From NCBI GenBank assembly GCA_903871935.1, contig CAIQIQ010000117.1, positions 1 through 33,977 of the forward strand: a stretch of DNA of 33,977 bases, given 5' to 3'. Numbering within the stretch: position 1 is the first letter of the stretch; each line of letters opens with the position of its first letter. The notes beneath the pieces were generated by a model. The model was not told where the DNA came from. It was given only the letters and a program-made list of their open reading frames with translations, and did no database searches. A program made the translations under genes and the position numbers. Of the stretch, positions 1 through 7,674 are shown piece by piece. The stretch is from an uncultured Phycisphaerales bacterium. Lineage in GTDB: Bacteria > Planctomycetota > Phycisphaerae > Tepidisphaerales > Tepidisphaeraceae.

Positions 1-786
1 CGGGCTGCCCTTGGGAATATCCAGCATGCCCAGAACGTCCAGGACACGGCGACATTCCTGGCTGTCTTGCCCTCTCTTCAGCCCATAAGCGATAATGCAC
101 TTGATCTTCGCAAAGCGGTGTTTGATCGACTTAGGCGCCAGTTTCTCGGCCTGCACCTTTGCCTCGTACCGCTGCACGTTTTCATGGGTAAGATCCCGCA
201 GCGTCGTTGCCTCCGTCCAGCGGGTGAATTCCTTCCAAAACAGTTTGCTGCGGCCTGCCTCACCGGGTGAGAGCTTCGGCTTGCTCGTGTAGAGGTCGAT
301 CAACTCATCAAGCTTGGGGCTGTCCGCCGGCTTCTTCAGGTCCGGCAACCACGCGACCGCCGCAATACCCGTTTTGGCTGCAACAAGCGCCGGCCGTTCC
401 AGTAGGTCGCTCGTCACCTGCGACCAATAAGCCTTCTCTTCGACGGCGGTCGTTAGACGCAGTTCCCAATGATCGCCACGGCGGATCAGGAGTCCGCCGC
501 CTTGCCCCCTGAGTTTATGAGCAGCCTTCAACTCGATATCAGCGGCAGCGAACGACGCCACATTGGATGTACTGACTATCTTGACAATCGGTTTCTGCTC
601 ACTAGTCTGCTCGAGGAAGTGCTGTATCGCTCTGTCTTCGTTAGGCTCCGTAAAGAACTGGCCCGTTGTGCTGATTCGCCACCGGCCGTCGCGGCGTCTG
701 GTCAGGCCGTCGATCCGTGTGCCGTCGGCTGCCTTGTAGAAGCCTACCGGCCGTCCTGTCTTCCGCTGAGTGCTCCGGATTGCCAT
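1..786 (-). CDS. Tyrosine recombinase / phage-type integrase, N-terminal part (cut by left edge)
   Basis: The reading frame is open from an ATG at 786 to the left edge (262 codons, no stop) and begins MAIRSTQRKTGRPVGFYKA. It would catalyse site-specific integration or excision of a mobile element. Visible parts are a basic N-terminal region (residues 1-40), a middle region of unclear fold, and from about residue 155 a SAM-like core-binding domain with LDELIDLYTSKPKLSP, FWKEFTRWTEATTLRDLT and HRFAKIKCIIAYGL, a pattern typical of integrases. The catalytic domain with its Arg/His/Tyr residues would lie beyond the left edge, so activity cannot be judged. An in-frame stop at 828-830 bounds the start; no good ribosome site is visible. 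The gene reads away from a tRNA/tmRNA-like 3' end at 886-910, the usual setting for an integrase. Assignment comes from sequence pattern, not a search. Confidence 0.8.
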   Translation of the reverse strand, partial: MAIRSTQRKTGRPVGFYKAADGTRIDGLTRRRDGRWRISTTGQFFTEPNEDRAIQHFLEQTSEQKPIVKIVSTSNVASFAAADIELKAAHKLRGQGGGLLIRRGDHWELRLTTAVEEKAYWSQVTSDLLERPALVAAKTGIAAVAWLPDLKKPADSPKLDELIDLYTSKPKLSPGEAGRSKLFWKEFTRWTEATTLRDLTHENVQRYEAKVQAEKLAPKSIKHRFAKIKCIIAYGLKRGQDSQECRRVLDVLGMLDIPKGSP

Positions 787-820
787 GCACCACAGCGTAC
801 CCGGGTTGGCCTGATGAGTA

Positions 821-844
821 CAGAGTTTCTAGCAGAGTTTCTAG
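821..844. repeat. Two tandem copies of a 12-base unit upstream of the integrase
   Basis: CAGAGTTTCTAG occurs twice back to back, followed by CAG. It lies between the integrase start (786) and the att-like sequence (886). Short direct repeats here are often arm-type recombinase or excisionase binding sites; that role is inference. Confidence 0.6.
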
Positions 845-885
845 CAGCCTTACGATCCAAACGCAGAATATCATCTATAAGTAAT

Positions 886-910
886 GTTTCAAATCCCCGT
901 GGCTCCACTA
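886..910 (+). other. Candidate attachment site: 3' end of a tRNA or tmRNA gene without the rest of the gene
   Basis: The sequence reads as the 3' end of a tRNA-like molecule: T-loop TTCAAAT (888-894), T-stem 3' strand CCCCG (895-899), acceptor 3' strand TGGCTCC (900-906) and discriminator A (907). The 5' partners are missing: no CGGGG precedes the T-loop and no GGAGCCA-like strand occurs about 70 bases upstream. A 3' fragment alone is what remains at the far end of an element that integrated into a tRNA or ssrA 3' end. The TGGCTCCA ending fits tmRNA best, but a tRNA is possible. The intact gene would be outside the window to the left. Confidence 0.6.
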
Positions 911-915
911 AGCAC

Positions 916-936
916 CCCGGTTTCCCGGGATTTTTT
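916..936 (+). terminator. Intrinsic terminator just after the tRNA/tmRNA 3' fragment
   Basis: Stem CCCGG (916-920) pairs with CCGGG (925-929) around loop TTTC and is followed by A and six T. It lies nine bases after the tRNA-like 3' end, where the terminator of a stable RNA gene is expected, which supports reading 886-910 as a displaced RNA gene end. Confidence 0.6.
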
Positions 937-1022
937 CATGTCCAAGAGGATTCTAGCCAGTGTGCGCCGCCCTGCAGGCAGGCGACATACCCACTGATCG
1001 CTGATACACTTCCGCCCCGAAT

Positions 1023-2171
1023 ATGCCCACAGAAACCATGACATCGCGTGAACGTGTGATTCGTACCCTGCGCCGCCAGAAGGTGGATCGCATGCCCATT
1101 GACCTGGGCATGCACTACTCCACGGGCATCTCGGCGTTCGCGTACTGGAATCTGCGCGAGCATCTGGGCCTGTCGACCGACAATATCGTCATCCCCGACA
1201 TGATCCAGTTCCTGGCGCGTGTCGATGAGGATGTGATGCAACGTTTCCATGTGGACTGCATCCTGCTGCATCCCGGCTGGCAACAGACCCATCGCTGGCG
1301 GCCGCGCGGGGCGGCCGGCCGCTACGACTTTGTTATCCCCAAGACGGCTCAGCCGCAGTTGCAGCCGGATGGCTCCTGGCTCCTCCAGCGCAATGGCGCC
1401 AGCCTCTGCATGCCCGCTGGCGGCTTCTTCTTCGACGGCGGCTGGCCAGGCTTCAGCGATGACACCACCCTCGACCGCACCGCCCGCGAGGCCGAGCGCA
1501 TCTACAAAGAGACGCCCTACGCCACCTTCTGGATGGGCTTTGGCGCCTACTTCAGCCAGGATCCCGACTGGCTCTGCCGCATGATCGAGGAGCCCGAGAA
1601 GATCCTGGAGGAGAATGAAGCTCAGTGCCAGCGCGATATCGAATACGCCGGTCTGGCGATCGAAACAATGGGCAAGTACGTTCAGGGGTTCTGCCTCAAC
1701 TCCGATCTGGGCGCCCAGAATGGCCCTATCTGCAGCCTTGCGCATTACCAGCAGTTCTCCGCTCCTTTCGTGAAGAGACTCTGTGACTTCATCCACCGCA
1801 ACAGCGACTGCAAGACATTCCTGCACTGCTGTGGCTCGATAAAGCCGCTCATCCCGACCCTCATCGACAGCGGCATCGACGCCCTGAACCCCGTCCAGAT
1901 CTCAGCCAGCAACATGGACCCACGCCAGCTCAAATCCGAATTGGGCAACAAGATCGTTTTCTGGGGCGGCGGCTGCAACACCCAAGCGGTCCTTGGGCGC
2001 AAGACTCCGCAGGAAGTCGCCCAGCACGTTCGCGAGCTGGTCTCCATCTTCAAGCCCGGCGGCGGCTTCGTTTTCAACCAGGTCCACAACATCATGGGCG
2101 ATGTCCCGCCGGAAAACATCGTGGCCATGCTCGACACGGCATACGCCGAAAGTTTTTACAGCGCTGAGTGA
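1023..2171 (+). CDS. Uroporphyrinogen decarboxylase family protein, zinc-site methyltransferase-like type
   Basis: A 382-residue protein with the URO-D family pattern: TSRERVIRTLRRQKVDRMP near the start, a (beta/alpha)8-type body, and MGDVPPENIVAMLDTAY at the end. H268-C269-C270-G271 in FLHCCGSIKPLIP, with C318 in WGGGCNTQ, resembles the zinc site of the corrinoid-dependent methyltransferase branch (MtaA/MtbA/CmuA-like) rather than HemE. It probably acts in the cytoplasm in methyl-group transfer or demethylation; the substrate cannot be told. No partner corrinoid protein lies beside it. It is the only long plus-strand gene in the left half and converges on the secretion operon with only six bases between stops. 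An ATG at 1038 is an alternative start; neither ATG has a clear ribosome site. Confidence 0.8.
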   Translation: MPTETMTSRERVIRTLRRQKVDRMPIDLGMHYSTGISAFAYWNLREHLGLSTDNIVIPDMIQFLARVDEDVMQRFHVDCILLHPGWQQTHRWRPRGAAGRYDFVIPKTAQPQLQPDGSWLLQRNGASLCMPAGGFFFDGGWPGFSDDTTLDRTAREAERIYKETPYATFWMGFGAYFSQDPDWLCRMIEEPEKILEENEAQCQRDIEYAGLAIETMGKYVQGFCLNSDLGAQNGPICSLAHYQQFSAPFVKRLCDFIHRNSDCKTFLHCCGSIKPLIPTLIDSGIDALNPVQISASNMDPRQLKSELGNKIVFWGGGCNTQAVLGRKTPQEVAQHVRELVSIFKPGGGFVFNQVHNIMGDVPPENIVAMLDTAYAESFYSAE

Positions 2172-2177
2172 TCCTTT

Positions 2178-3335
2178 CTAGGGAGATGGCATGATCTGCA
2201 TTCGCAGCAGGTCGAACGACCATTCCTTCTGGCCAGGAGTTAACAGCACGAACCGTCTGCCCTGCGATTCACACCAAAGGGGCAAAAACGCGCTGGTGGC
2301 CAGCACATGGCTCTCGCCCCGCGGATTCGACACCAACAGTTGCTTGTCGGCGGAGTAGACAAACCGTTCTGCCGGCTGCGCCCAACAACCGGTTTGGCTG
2401 CCCGGATTCAGAGGCCAGGAATGCGAATCCTCCAGGTTGTGCAAGACGATGCGATTGGCCGACGGATCATACATCGCCAGCCGACGACCGTCGGGGCTCA
2501 AAGGATGGACAATTCCCGCTTGCGTTCGCAGGACGTCGGCCGCATTGAGGGGCAGCGGCGCCTTGGCCAGCCAAGTGTGCGGTTTTGTTGCGTCGGTCGT
2601 GGCGCCCAGGAGTCCGGCATCGCCGCCAACCCGGCCGAAGTACAACAGAGCCTGCTCGCTGACCCACATCGGGGTGATCTGCCAGATCCCATCCTGCGGC
2701 GGAAGCAGCGGCGTCAGGCGCCCGCTCTCCAGGTCGTAGATGTAGATCCGGGCCTGCTCGGTCGTCTCGGCAAAGGATGCCAGCGCCAACTGCTGCCCCT
2801 GCGGCGAGATCGCCGGAGTAACGATGTGGGGCAGACCAATCTTCAGGCGGCGGGTCTGTTTGGTCGAGGTGTCGTGGACGAGCAGCCCGCAGCGGCCGGA
2901 ATCATCATATGTGACGGCAACCAGACGCTTGCTGTCGGGCGACCAAACCGGCCATGCCGCCCCGACCGCGACGATGCGCGGCGGTGTCTGCGGTTCCGCG
3001 GTGCTGTAGAGCATGAGGGTCACGTCGTTGATGGTGCGCCCCGTCAGCAGCGCATCAGGATCGAGTGCCAGCGTATTGGGACAGGAGAGTGCGGCGACCC
3101 AGCGTCCGTCAGGGCTGGCCAGAGGCAGTTGCAGACCGGTGTTGCCCAGAGACGCCAGGCGCGTGAGCTGAACGCGGAATCTTCCGGCGTCGATCGCCTC
3201 CCAGGCGGGTTTCCCGAAGGTGCCTGCCCGATGATCGGGCGATCCAGACCGCCTGGCCCCGGCGCAGCCGGATATGGCCCAGGGCATTACCAGCATTGCT
3301 GCCAACAGGCATCGGCAGACCGATCGCCGGGTCAT
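2178..3335 (-). CDS. Beta-propeller (TolB/WD40-like) lipoprotein, last gene of the type II secretion operon
   Basis: A 385-residue protein with an N-terminal lipoprotein signal: basic start MTRRSVCRC, hydrophobic stretch, then AISGC with the lipid-carrying Cys at residue 24. The rest holds repeated blade-like segments such as ASPDGRWVAALS, WSPDSKRLVAVTY, ISPQGQQLALASF and LSPDGRRLAMYDP, the TolB/WD40-like propeller pattern. Its ATG overlaps the gspD stop in ATGA, so it is translationally coupled to the secretin. Such a protein would be membrane-anchored in the periplasm and could bind a partner. A role as secretin helper or pilotin-like factor is inference from position; it is not one of the standard Gsp proteins I know. 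Confidence 0.75.
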   Translation of the reverse strand: MTRRSVCRCLLAAMLVMPWAISGCAGARRSGSPDHRAGTFGKPAWEAIDAGRFRVQLTRLASLGNTGLQLPLASPDGRWVAALSCPNTLALDPDALLTGRTINDVTLMLYSTAEPQTPPRIVAVGAAWPVWSPDSKRLVAVTYDDSGRCGLLVHDTSTKQTRRLKIGLPHIVTPAISPQGQQLALASFAETTEQARIYIYDLESGRLTPLLPPQDGIWQITPMWVSEQALLYFGRVGGDAGLLGATTDATKPHTWLAKAPLPLNAADVLRTQAGIVHPLSPDGRRLAMYDPSANRIVLHNLEDSHSWPLNPGSQTGCWAQPAERFVYSADKQLLVSNPRGESHVLATSAFLPLWCESQGRRFVLLTPGQKEWSFDLLRMQIMPSP

Positions 3336-6300
3336 CGGCCGCCTCCGTTTTCCTGCGCTGGCGGCATATCGTCCACCGGATTCGTGGCTGGCAGCTTACC
3401 GCCGTTCAACTGCTTGCGGAGATTCTCGATCCAGCCCTTGTAGCCGCTGGTCGTGGCCGGCTCGCCTTCAGGCCGGATGACGTGGGGCGTGATGAAACAG
3501 ACAAGTTCTCGTTTCTGCTTGCTGATGTCGGTGCTGCGAAAGAGGCCGCCAATGAGGGGGATGTCGCCCAGCAGCGGGATCTTCCGGACGTCCTTGGCAT
3601 CGGATTGCCGAATGATGCCGCTGAGCATCATCGTCTGCCCGTCGCGCATGATGACGTGAGTGCTGGTTTCCCGTCGATCAAAGATGAAATTCCCGAACGA
3701 GGTCTCGCCGGTCACGATATCGGACAGTTCCAGGTTGATGGTCAGATCCACATCCTTGTCGTTGGTGATGTGCGGCCGGATACGCAGGTACGTTCCCACC
3801 GCGGTATAGCTGTAGGATTGGGTCACCGAAGTACCTTCGGCCGAGGTCTGAGCCTGCGTCTGGATCGGCACATCCTGGCCATCGAAGAACTCGGCTTCCT
3901 GATTGTCGGCGGTATAGAGTTTGGGTTCAAAGAGGATTTTCAGGTCAAACTTGCGTATCAGCAACTGCAGCAGCACATTAACGTTCAGGTTGGCGGTCAG
4001 GATGGTGCGGTCGGCCGTACCCGCGGTGCCGGAGATGACATTGCTGGAATTCAGGTTGGCTCCGCCGCCGATGGAACCGTCCATCAGCCGCGGGTCTTTC
4101 AGGACGCTGGGGTCGGACGCCAGCCGCATCCCAAGGGTGGAGGAATCATCGTCCTGTACCTCGGCGATGACGGCATGGATCATGACCTGCATTCCGGCCT
4201 GGTCGAGCTGCCCCACCAATTCCTGCAGCGGCGCCATGTACGCAGGCGGCGCCACGACCAGCAGGGCATTGCGGCGGTTAATGGGAACGAAGCGGATCTT
4301 GCCGATGAGATTGCTCGCGGGCTTCTCGTCGACGCGGCGGGGAGCCCGCTGCCACCAGAAGCTCATCACGCTGGGATTGGAGCTGTTGTCGATGCGCGGC
4401 TGGGCAGCATTGTTGTTGTTGCCGGCGGCGTAGTTCGTGTTCTCACCCGCGCGCGGCGAAGTCGGCAGTCCGTTTTGTCGGCTGGTGACGTTCAGGTCGC
4501 GCTTGGCACGCAGGATCTCGGCCAAGGTGCCGGGCTCGGCCAGGGTGGCGTTGAGCTGCTCAGCCAGATCTTCGGCATTGGCGTGCTTCAGTTCAATCAT
4601 CTGCGGGATTCCCGCATCCTGCGGCTGGTCGAGCTGAGCGATCAGGGTGTCCATCACGGCGTAGTTGGCGGCACTCTTGGCGATCACCAGCAGCCGGTTG
4701 GAGTCGGGCATGGCCTGGAAGCGGTATTGGCCGTAAAGGCGGCCCACAGGCTGGTCATTGCGGGAACTGGCCATGTCCATGAGCAATGAGTCGAAGAAAA
4801 ACGGCGAAGAGGACTGCTTGGACTTCTTCTTAAAGAACAACTCTTCGAGCATGTCCTTGAGTTTGACCGGATCCACGTGCTTCAGCGTGTAGATCTTGGG
4901 CTGCGCTTCGGTGTCGGAGATGGGCAGGTCCCATTGCTCTTTGAGCAACTGGGCAATTTGATCGAGCATGACCGTGTCGCTGATCACCACGATGGCGTTG
5001 CGACGCGTGTCGGCTGTCACCTTGATTCGCCCGGCGGGCTTGTTGTTGCGCGACGAGAAGTCGATGAAAAAGGGGTTGTAGCTGTTGTCCTTCTTCGCGC
5101 CGTAGAGCTGCTCGATACTGGCGCATACCTCCTCGGCGTCGGAGTATTGGAGTTGGAAGACTCGCATCACCTGATTGCCGGCCTCGCGGTCGAGATCAGC
5201 CAGCAGTTGGCGCACCATCTCCCGGCCGCGTTTGGATCCGGTCACCATGAGTTTGCGTGATTGGGCGAAGGGAACGACGCGCACGCTCTTTTGGGCATCG
5301 CCGGTGGGCAGGGCTTCGATCGTCTGTGCGATCTGGCGCGTCACATCGTCCATGTCGGCACGCTGGATCTCCAGCATGTCAAACGGCGATTCCTGGGTCG
5401 AGGGTGCAACATCCAGCTTCGTCACCCATTCGTCGATCGACGCCATCACGCGGGTCGAGGCAACGGCGATGATCCAGTTGCGCGACACATCCGCCAGCAG
5501 AACCACCGGGGCCTTGTTCTCCTCGATGAAGACGGCCGAGGCAGCGCCTCCGCCCGACCCGCGAGCGCCGGCGCCAGGATCGGGCATCGGTCCACCGGGT
5601 CCGGACATGGGACCACCAGGTCCGGACATCGAAACGCCGGGGCCGGGCATCATCCCCATCGGTGGCCCAGCGGATCCGCCTGACGCGCCTCCTCCACTTC
5701 CGCGTGCGCCCGCGCCAGCCACAATGTCGCGCGCCTGTGAACCCAGGCTGCTGGCAATCAGCACGCGCACCGTGGCCACAATGTCGGCCGCGTCCCCCTG
5801 CTTGACGGCAATGATCTTCTTGATCGTCTGGTCGGCCTGGGGCACATTCAGGCTGTTGATCATCTGCTCGATGCGTTCGAGATCCTCCACGGTGTCCGTC
5901 ACGATCAGCCGGCGCGTGTTGGGGTCGGCCACCACGTGCCCGAAGTCCGGCAGCATCGGCAGCACCACATCCTTCATCTTGGCGACGTCAAAAAACTGCA
6001 GTTCGAAGATCTTGTGTACCACCTGGGCCTTGTTGGGCAGCGTGGCGACGGATTGACCGGCATCCACGACTTGCAGCGTCGATTGCCTCGCCTCGCCCAG
6101 AGCCTTCATATTAATGACCCGCGGCGATTCCTCCTCCACGATACCATTCTGCCGCAGTGCCTCCTGGATGATCTGCATCGCTTCGGACAGCGGTCTCTGC
6201 TTGGAGCTGACGACCGTTATTCGCTTCTGCTTTACGGCATCCTGAGGGATAACCGGCTTGCCAGTCTTCTCGCTGATGAAGACGAACAATTGCTCCACTG

Positions 6301-6553
6301 GCACGTCGCGGAAGGCGATCGACACCATTTCCTGATCCGGCGAAGGACGGATCGCCGCCGCGGCTGCCGGCATCATGGCTATCGTTGCCAGAGGTACAGC
6401 CAGCTGCGTCGTGGGGGCAGAGGTCGGAGTCTGTGTCGGCGCCGTCGTGGGTTCCGTGGACGGCGTCGCTGCAACAACGCACTGCGTGGCGGCCGTTAAG
6501 GCGGCAATAGACGCAAGGCACATCAAGGATCGTGCTGAGGCGTGTAACTTCAT
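3332..6553 (-). CDS. gspD: Type II secretion secretin GspD, enlarged
   Basis: A 1073-residue outer-membrane secretin, much longer than the usual 650-750. After a signal peptide (about 1-29) and a Pro/Thr-rich linker comes an N0/STN domain (about 76-145: VSIAFRDVPVEQLFVFISEKTGKP split by family pattern). Repeated N1/N2-type modules follow, marked by FELQFFDVAKM, IAVKQGDAADI, LEIQRADMDDV, FQLQYSDAEEV, YTLKHVDPVKL and IELKHANAEDL. A Gly/Pro/Met-rich insert lies at about 276-338. The C-terminal secretin domain (about 790-1025) has the typical ending KIPLLGDIPLIGGLF and ITPHVI. It would form the outer-membrane channel. AGGAG precedes the ATG by eight bases. It follows the GspC-like gene by 24 bases and overlaps the lipoprotein gene. 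Confidence 0.93.
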   Translation of the reverse strand: MKLHASARSLMCLASIAALTAATQCVVAATPSTEPTTAPTQTPTSAPTTQLAVPLATIAMMPAAAAAIRPSPDQEMVSIAFRDVPVEQLFVFISEKTGKPVIPQDAVKQKRITVVSSKQRPLSEAMQIIQEALRQNGIVEEESPRVINMKALGEARQSTLQVVDAGQSVATLPNKAQVVHKIFELQFFDVAKMKDVVLPMLPDFGHVVADPNTRRLIVTDTVEDLERIEQMINSLNVPQADQTIKKIIAVKQGDAADIVATVRVLIASSLGSQARDIVAGAGARGSGGGASGGSAGPPMGMMPGPGVSMSGPGGPMSGPGGPMPDPGAGARGSGGGAASAVFIEENKAPVVLLADVSRNWIIAVASTRVMASIDEWVTKLDVAPSTQESPFDMLEIQRADMDDVTRQIAQTIEALPTGDAQKSVRVVPFAQSRKLMVTGSKRGREMVRQLLADLDREAGNQVMRVFQLQYSDAEEVCASIEQLYGAKKDNSYNPFFIDFSSRNNKPAGRIKVTADTRRNAIVVISDTVMLDQIAQLLKEQWDLPISDTEAQPKIYTLKHVDPVKLKDMLEELFFKKKSKQSSSPFFFDSLLMDMASSRNDQPVGRLYGQYRFQAMPDSNRLLVIAKSAANYAVMDTLIAQLDQPQDAGIPQMIELKHANAEDLAEQLNATLAEPGTLAEILRAKRDLNVTSRQNGLPTSPRAGENTNYAAGNNNNAAQPRIDNSSNPSVMSFWWQRAPRRVDEKPASNLIGKIRFVPINRRNALLVVAPPAYMAPLQELVGQLDQAGMQVMIHAVIAEVQDDDSSTLGMRLASDPSVLKDPRLMDGSIGGGANLNSSNVISGTAGTADRTILTANLNVNVLLQLLIRKFDLKILFEPKLYTADNQEAEFFDGQDVPIQTQAQTSAEGTSVTQSYSYTAVGTYLRIRPHITNDKDVDLTINLELSDIVTGETSFGNFIFDRRETSTHVIMRDGQTMMLSGIIRQSDAKDVRKIPLLGDIPLIGGLFRSTDISKQKRELVCFITPHVIRPEGEPATTSGYKGWIENLRKQLNGGKLPATNPVDDMPPAQENGGGR

Positions 6554-6577
6554 GAACGGAACTCCTGCAATAGATGG

Positions 6578-7129
6578 CTAAGGCTGAGAAACTGCTTTCA
6601 CAACCGGCAGGGGCGCTGCCGTCTGCCGCGAAACGGGGCTGACGCTGGCATTGGGCTCGAGAGTGCCTCTTCTTGGCATGGCGGGCGACGAGCCCGAGAA
6701 CATGGACGGCTGGAAGACGTAGAGTTTCTGCGCTTGCCCGTTCTGTTCCACTTCCACCCAACTGGCCCCGACGACCAGAATCTTCATGTCACCGGCCGAC
6801 TGACCTGCCTTTAGAGCCATGGCACCGTTGAAAATTGCCGTATCGCCAAGCACACCGGTAAGCTGAAACTGAGGCGGCGGCGCAATCAGACGATGACTCG
6901 ATATCCGCTTGACCATCTCGTCCCGCGGCGGGGTCTGGGTGGGCCGCGACGAAGGTGCCACCCCCGTAAGCTGCGTGTGCGCCTGACTCAGGCGATGCAC
7001 CGCAGAGCGTTCTCTGACCACTTGGACGGCCGCGATGAGCACGAACAGACCCGCCAGAATCGCCAACCCGGTAAGCGCCCCTTCCACGAATCGGGTCGGA
7101 CGGGCGAACCATTGTTTCAGGTCGATCAT
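6578..7129 (-). CDS. GspC-like inner-membrane linker protein
   Basis: A 183-residue protein with a short cytoplasmic start, one membrane helix (about 18-40: LTGLAILAGLFVLIAAVQVV), a Pro/Ser/Thr-rich linker, and a small domain, FQLTGVLGDTAIFNGAMALK to WVEVEQNGQAQKLYVF, matching the homology region of GspC/PilP that binds the secretin N0 domain. The tail is Pro/Ser-rich and lacks a PDZ domain. It is expected to link the inner-membrane platform to GspD. Its ATG overlaps the stop of the GspM-like gene in ATGA and it precedes gspD, the expected order. The call rests on topology, domain pattern and position. Confidence 0.72.
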   Translation of the reverse strand: MIDLKQWFARPTRFVEGALTGLAILAGLFVLIAAVQVVRERSAVHRLSQAHTQLTGVAPSSRPTQTPPRDEMVKRISSHRLIAPPPQFQLTGVLGDTAIFNGAMALKAGQSAGDMKILVVGASWVEVEQNGQAQKLYVFQPSMFSGSSPAMPRRGTLEPNASVSPVSRQTAAPLPVVKAVSQP

Positions 7130-7674
7130 GGTGCATTCTCCTGTCGGGCCAGTGTGCTCCAGACCATTGTGACGTTCATACCGCCAGGGCCCTGCTGGGC
7201 GCCCGAGGCCAGTTCCACGCGATCCACCAGGAGCAAGCCGGAGCTGTCTCTCGCGGCGGCCATAACTTGCACCAGTTGCAGCGGCTGACAGGTGCTCTGT
7301 ACCTGGATCGGCAGCCGCACCACCCCCGGCAGCTCGCGCAGTGGACGAGTGGATTCGGGCTGCATGCTGCGGATCTGGATGCCAGATTTGGCGTGCAGGT
7401 CCATCAGATCCTTAATCAGTTGGGCGCGGCTCGCCCCGATACCGGCCAGCGGCTTCTTCACGGCTGCGCCCAGCACAGGCTCCAATTGGCGGTCCATGGC
7501 AATCAGCCGCCCGGTCTTCTCCTGCAAGTCCTCAATCTGCTGTCGTGATTCACTGATTTGCTCTCGTACGGCCGACCAATCGGCCCACCATGGCAGGATG
7601 ACCAGCCACACCACGGCCAGAAGCAGCAGGCTTCCCCCGCCCAGAATGACAGCGCGTCGATCGCGTGCGTTCAT
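7126..7674 (-). CDS. GspM/PilO-like assembly-platform protein
   Basis: A 182-residue protein beginning MNARDRRAVILGGGS, with one membrane helix (about 9-30), a coiled-coil stretch (about 33-60: AVREQISESRQQIEDLQEKT) and a small alpha/beta periplasmic domain. This is the GspM/PilO plan, which supports the pseudopilus assembly platform by pairing with GspL. The start chosen (7674) overlaps the stop of the upstream GspL-like gene in ATGA; an upstream extension has no protein-like character. GspM proteins are weakly conserved, so topology and neighbours carry the call. Confidence 0.72.
   Translation of the reverse strand: MNARDRRAVILGGGSLLLLAVVWLVILPWWADWSAVREQISESRQQIEDLQEKTGRLIAMDRQLEPVLGAAVKKPLAGIGASRAQLIKDLMDLHAKSGIQIRSMQPESTRPLRELPGVVRLPIQVQSTCQPLQLVQVMAAARDSSGLLLVDRVELASGAQQGPGGMNVTMVWSTLARQENAP

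Noticed and set aside
936..1826. Long minus-strand open frame over the URO-D gene
   Set aside because: It mirrors the codon pattern of the plus-strand gene, which has clear family motifs; the antisense product has none.
3296..4789. 497-codon plus-strand open frame inside gspD
   Set aside because: It is a GC-rich shadow of the secretin; no recognisable domain or ribosome site.
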